A DNA stretch of 64,000 nt, from assembly GCF_004364285.1 (NCBI RefSeq), contig NZ_SOBE01000002.1:930001-994000 (forward strand). Reading direction: 5' to 3'. Position numbers and translations under genes: made by a program. Source of the DNA: Frigoribacterium sp. PhB116 (GTDB taxonomy: Bacteria > Actinomycetota > Actinomycetes > Actinomycetales > Microbacteriaceae). Below, piece by piece: positions 60,849-64,000 of the stretch; positions within the stretch are counted from its first letter, which is position 1, and each line of letters begins with the position of its first letter. Below the pieces are notes generated by a model. It saw nothing but the letters and a program-made list of their open reading frames with translations, was not told the DNA's origin and did not search any database.

Positions 60849-61223
60849 ATGACTCACGACCCCAGCACCAAGCCCGAGATCGACGCCCCCACCGCTCCTG
60901 CTCCCACCGAGCTCGAGATCACTGACATCACGGTCGGCGACGGCGACGAGGCCCAGTCCGGCTCGACCGTCAACGTCCACTACCTCGGTGTCGAGTTCGA
61001 CTCCGGCGAGGAGTTCGACGCGTCGTGGAGCCGCGGCGAGCCCATCAACTTCCCCCTCGCGGCCCTCGTCCGCGGCTGGCAGGAGGGCATCCCCGGCATG
61101 AAGGTCGGCGGCCGCCGCCAGCTCGTCGTCCCGCCCCACCTCGCCTACGGCCCCGTCGGCGGCGGGCACCCGCTCTCCGGCAAGACCCTGATCTTCGTCA
61201 TCGACCTCCTCGGCGTCAGCTGA
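60849..61223 (+). CDS. FKBP-type peptidyl-prolyl cis-trans isomerase
   Basis: 124 residues. VNVHYLGVEFDSGEEFDASW, LVRGWQEGIPGMKVGGRRQL and VPPHLAYGPVGGGHPLSGKT followed by LIFVIDLL cover the FKBP active site. There is no signal peptide, so it is cytoplasmic. TTGGAT (60837-60842) ends 6 nt before the ATG. Its stop overlaps the ATG of the aldo/keto reductase gene (TGATG). Confidence 0.93.
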   Translation: MTHDPSTKPEIDAPTAPAPTELEITDITVGDGDEAQSGSTVNVHYLGVEFDSGEEFDASWSRGEPINFPLAALVRGWQEGIPGMKVGGRRQLVVPPHLAYGPVGGGHPLSGKTLIFVIDLLGVS

Positions 61224-62053
61224 TGACGGCCCCCTCGATCGGCCTCGCCGACGGCCGGACCATCCCGGCCCTCGGCCTCGGCACGTACGGGATGGACGGC
61301 GACGAGGGCGCGGGCCAGGTCGCCACGGCGATCGAGTCCGGCTACCGCCTCCTCGACACGGCCCTCAACTACGGCAACGAGGCGGCGGTCGGCGAGGCCG
61401 TCCGCCGTGTCGACGTGCCGCGGGACGAGCTCGTCGTGACGTCGAAGCTGCCGGGCCGGCACCACGGCTACGAGGAGACGCTGGCGAGCTTCGAGGAGAC
61501 GCGCGCCAACCTGGGCCTCGACTTCGTCGACCTCTACCTGATCCACTGGCCGCTGCCGCGGGTCGACAAGTACGTCGACTCGTTCCGCGCGTTCGTCAAG
61601 CTGCAGGAGGACGGCCTCGTCGGCAGCGTCGGCGTCTCGAACTTCACCGAGGAGCACCTGCAGCGCGTCGCCGACGAGACCGGCGTCGTGCCCGTGGTGA
61701 ACCAGATCGAGCTGCACCCGTACTTCCCCCAGGCGGGGATGCGCGCGGTGCACGAGCGCATGGGCATCGTCACCGAGAGCTGGAGCCCGCTCGCCAAGCA
61801 GAGCGAGCTGCTGCAGGAGGCGGTGGTCACCGAGATCGCCCGAGCCCACGGCAAGACGCCCACCCAGGTCGTCCTGCGCTGGCACGTCCAGCTCGGCGCC
61901 GTGCCCGTGCCCAAGTCGGCCGACCCCGGCCGTCAGCGCGAGAACCTCGACGTCTTCGACTTCGAGCTGTCCGACGACGAGGTGGCGCGCATCAGCGGCC
62001 TCGAGCGCGGCCGGCTCTGGGACGGCGACCCCGAGACGCACGAGGAGTTCTAG
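61223..62053 (+). CDS. Aldo/keto reductase
   Basis: 276 residues. The catalytic tetrad is visible: Asp and Tyr in LLDTALNYGNE, Lys in VVTSKLPG and His in YLIHWPLP. VNQIELHPYFPQ and VPVPKSADPGRQRENLDVF bind NADPH. Related actinobacterial enzymes reduce 2,5-diketo-gluconate or small aldehydes. It is co-translated with FKBP. Confidence 0.93.
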   Translation: MTAPSIGLADGRTIPALGLGTYGMDGDEGAGQVATAIESGYRLLDTALNYGNEAAVGEAVRRVDVPRDELVVTSKLPGRHHGYEETLASFEETRANLGLDFVDLYLIHWPLPRVDKYVDSFRAFVKLQEDGLVGSVGVSNFTEEHLQRVADETGVVPVVNQIELHPYFPQAGMRAVHERMGIVTESWSPLAKQSELLQEAVVTEIARAHGKTPTQVVLRWHVQLGAVPVPKSADPGRQRENLDVFDFELSDDEVARISGLERGRLWDGDPETHEEF

Positions 62054-62086
62054 CTCCGCCTGCGGTCTCGACCCGCTCGGCTCGAC

Positions 62087-62118
62087 ACGCCCGCGTCCTC
62101 CTCGGAGGGCGCGGGCGT
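62087..62118. terminator. Terminator after the FKBP-AKR operon
   Basis: Outer arms ACGCCCGCG/CGCGGGCGT (9 bp) enclose an inner CCTCC/GGAGG pairing. Confidence 0.75.
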
Positions 62119-62154
62119 CGTCGCGGGTGGGGCGGAGGCGCGCCCGGGCACAGG

Positions 62155-62160
62155 TAGACT
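62155..62160 (+). promoter_or_regulatory. -10 box of the HelD-type gene
   Basis: TAGACT lies 37 nt before the GTG, giving a ~30-nt leader with GGAG 8 nt before the start. This gene therefore has a leader and Shine-Dalgarno site, in contrast to the many leaderless-type genes around it. Confidence 0.5.
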
Positions 62161-62197
62161 GGCGTGCCGTCTTTTCCCGAGGGGTGGAGCAAACCTG

Positions 62198-64000
62198 GTG
62201 TCATCTGAGCTCGAGCGCGAACGCGCCTACGTGGCCACGCTGTACGCGCGTCTGGACGAGTTGAAGGCCGACGCCCGCGTGCGGCTGGAGAGCACCCGGC
62301 GAGAAGCCGTGGGCGGCAACCACCAGAGCCGCAGCGAGCGGGACGCGTTCGCGAAGCTCTACGAGGACACGATCACCCAGCTCGGCGCCGTCGACGAGCG
62401 GCTCGCGTTCGGCCGTCTCGAGCTCGAGCGGCCCGACGAGACCGGCAGCGCCCTCCGCTACATCGGCCGGGTCGGCCTGCGCGACCGGCAGCACCACCCG
62501 ATCCTGCTCGACTGGCGGGTGCCCGGCGCGAGCGCCTTCTACCAGGCGACCGCGGCGACGCCGATGGGCGTCCGGGCCCGCCGTCACCTCACGCTCGCCG
62601 GCCGCGCCGTCACCCGCCTCGAGGACGAGGTCTTCGACCCCGACCTGCTCGACCGCGACGACGTGCAGCTGCAGGGCGAGGGCGCGCTGATGGCTGCCCT
62701 CACGGCCCAGCGGACCGGCCGCATGACCGACATCGTCGCCACGATCCAGGCCGAGCAGGACCGGATCATCCGGTCCGAGCTCGACGGCGTCCTCGTCGTC
62801 CAGGGCGGGCCCGGCACGGGCAAGACCGCGGTCGCCCTGCACCGCGCCGCCTACCTGCTCTACTCGCACCGCGACCGCCTGCGCGGCTCCGGCGTGCTCA
62901 TCGTCGGCCCGTCGCGGTCGTTCCTGCGGTACATCGAGCAGGTCCTCCCGTCGCTCGGCGAGAGCGGCGTCGTGCTGTCGAGCCTCGGCGGGCTCTACCC
63001 CGACCTCGAGACCCAGGTCGACGACGCCCCGGACGTCGCGGCGCTCAAGGGCTCGGCCGAGATGGCCGAGCTGATCAAGCGAGCCGTGCGCTCGCGGCAG
63101 GTCCGGCCGACGCAGGCGACCACGATCGACATCAACGGCGAGCGGCTCGTCGTGCAGCCCGAGCTGATCGGCGAGGCCATGCGGCGCGCACAAGAGCGGG
63201 GCAAGCAGCACAACCTCGGCCGGGTCACCTTCAACAAGGCGGCGCTCTCGGCGCTGACCCGCCTGCTCGTGTCGCAGATGCGCGAGCACGGCACGACGGT
63301 CGACGAGTCGGACGAGGCGGTCCTGCGCGAGGACATCCGGCAGTCGCACGACGTCCGGGTGCTGCTCAACACCGCGTGGATGCCCCTGTCGGCCGAGAAG
63401 CTCGTCGAGGACCTGTTCGCGCGCCCGAACTGGCTCGCGACCATCACCCAGCGTTGGACGCCGGCGCAGCGGGCCCTGCTCCAGCGTCCCCGCGGCTCGC
63501 AGTTCACGATCTCCGACGTGCCGCTGCTCGACGAGGCGGCCGAGCTGCTCGGCGAGTTCCAGGCCGGGGTCGACCCCGACAAGCTGGCCCGCAAGCAGCA
63601 GCGCAAGCGCGACATCGAGAACGCCGAGCGCGCCATCGAGAACATGGGCGTCGAGGGCATGGTGTCGGCCGAGCAGATCGCCGGCGGCTTCGCCGAGCGC
63701 GCCGCGTCGATGACCACGTCCGAGCGCGCTGCGGGCGACCGCACCTGGGCCTTCGGGCACGTCGTGGTCGACGAGGCGCAAGAGCTCTCGCCCATGCAGT
63801 GGCGGCTGCTGTCCCGCCGCTGCCCGCTGCGCTCGTTCACCGTCGTCGGCGACATCGCCCAGGCGTCCAGCCCGGCCGCCGCCTCCTCGTGGGACAGGGC
63901 GCTCCAGGCCCTGCTCGGCCGTCGTCGCGGTTCGAGCGTCGCCGGCACCACGGCGCCCTGGCGCCTCGAAGAACTCACGGTCAACTACCGCACGCCGAGC
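62198..64000 (+). CDS. HelD/HelR-type UvrD-like ATPase, 3' truncated by window edge
   Basis: 601 residues are visible and the frame runs off the window. An N-terminal coiled region (ERERAYVATLYARLDELKAD) precedes VVQGGPGTGKTAVALHRAAY (Walker A, residues ~203-210), and VVDEAQELSPMQWRLL (Walker B, ~525) and VVGDIAQAS lead to the truncated second half. HelD proteins bind RNA polymerase through the coiled arms and recycle stalled complexes; some actinobacterial members give rifamycin tolerance. The family is clear; which class is not. Confidence 0.9.
   Translation, partial: MSSELERERAYVATLYARLDELKADARVRLESTRREAVGGNHQSRSERDAFAKLYEDTITQLGAVDERLAFGRLELERPDETGSALRYIGRVGLRDRQHHPILLDWRVPGASAFYQATAATPMGVRARRHLTLAGRAVTRLEDEVFDPDLLDRDDVQLQGEGALMAALTAQRTGRMTDIVATIQAEQDRIIRSELDGVLVVQGGPGTGKTAVALHRAAYLLYSHRDRLRGSGVLIVGPSRSFLRYIEQVLPSLGESGVVLSSLGGLYPDLETQVDDAPDVAALKGSAEMAELIKRAVRSRQVRPTQATTIDINGERLVVQPELIGEAMRRAQERGKQHNLGRVTFNKAALSALTRLLVSQMREHGTTVDESDEAVLREDIRQSHDVRVLLNTAWMPLSAEKLVEDLFARPNWLATITQRWTPAQRALLQRPRGSQFTISDVPLLDEAAELLGEFQAGVDPDKLARKQQRKRDIENAERAIENMGVEGMVSAEQIAGGFAERAASMTTSERAAGDRTWAFGHVVVDEAQELSPMQWRLLSRRCPLRSFTVVGDIAQASSPAAASSWDRALQALLGRRRGSSVAGTTAPWRLEELTVNYRTPS

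Noticed and set aside
1-64000. tRNA, rRNA, riboswitch or replication origin
   Set aside because: Nothing recognisable was found by eye; small structured RNAs could be missed without a covariance search.

Overview
This 64 kb window is chromosomal DNA of a very high-GC actinobacterium. It most resembles a member of the Microbacteriaceae, judged from gene content, frequent GTG (and one TTG) starts, a mycoredoxin (WCGYC), LigD/Ku NHEJ, HelD and a PoxB/phosphoketolase pair. The genus is inferred only and cannot be fixed without a search. I see no rRNA, tRNA, CRISPR array, integrase, transposase or prophage. Coding density is high, and most gaps hold hairpin terminators or short promoter regions.

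Layout. 1-2.6 kb: stress genes (GSP17M-like protein, SDR) and a small zinc-ribbon gene overlapping an OhrR-type MarR regulator. 2.6-9.1 kb: a four-gene minus-strand operon of a small unknown protein, an Sfp-type phosphopantetheinyl transferase, a 1337-residue Pls/PosA-type single-module non-ribosomal peptide synthetase and an M1 aminopeptidase. It probably makes and trims an isopeptide-linked poly-amino acid, and it is the most interesting system here. 9.3-13.4 kb: gluconokinase behind a 23-codon upstream ORF, a GNAT, a DUF4188/MerR divergent pair with a large symmetric operator, and an MFS exporter. 13.5-18.6 kb: NHEJ genes ligD and ku, separated by a second stress SDR, then a Rho-N/SAP-like small protein. 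18.7-24 kb: phosphoketolase and GH15 glucoamylase in an overlapping operon, with a divergent gluconolactonase-like gene. 24-26 kb: FAD reductase and Dps. 26-31 kb: lipase-like hydrolases, an FUSC-family membrane protein and a small-molecule kinase. 31-39 kb: SNF2 helicase behind a repeat-rich gap, VOC protein, mycoredoxin, pyruvate oxidase, maltokinase, CYTH protein and DUF1697. 39-52 kb: oligopeptidase B, small unknowns, NUDIX, membrane proteins, a CPA1 antiporter, a carboxylesterase, a PiT permease and an MFS exporter. 52-57 kb: aspartase followed by a run of small unknown genes, including a divergent paralogue pair. 57-64 kb: BrkB-like protein, PrsW protease, MFS, FKBP and aldo/keto reductase, ending in a truncated HelD-type helicase.

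How the genes fit together. Several encode oxidative and general stress functions (GSP17M, two GSP39-like SDRs, OhrR, Dps, mycoredoxin, NHEJ, VOC). Central carbon genes favour acetyl-phosphate and acetate formation and glucan/gluconate use (GH15, phosphoketolase, PoxB, maltokinase, gluconokinase, gluconolactonase). Two features cut across the window. First, at least 20 genes have a TAnnnT-like -10 box ending 6-7 nt before the start codon, the layout of leaderless transcripts. Second, a ~58-bp palindromic element occurs twice, 43 kb apart.
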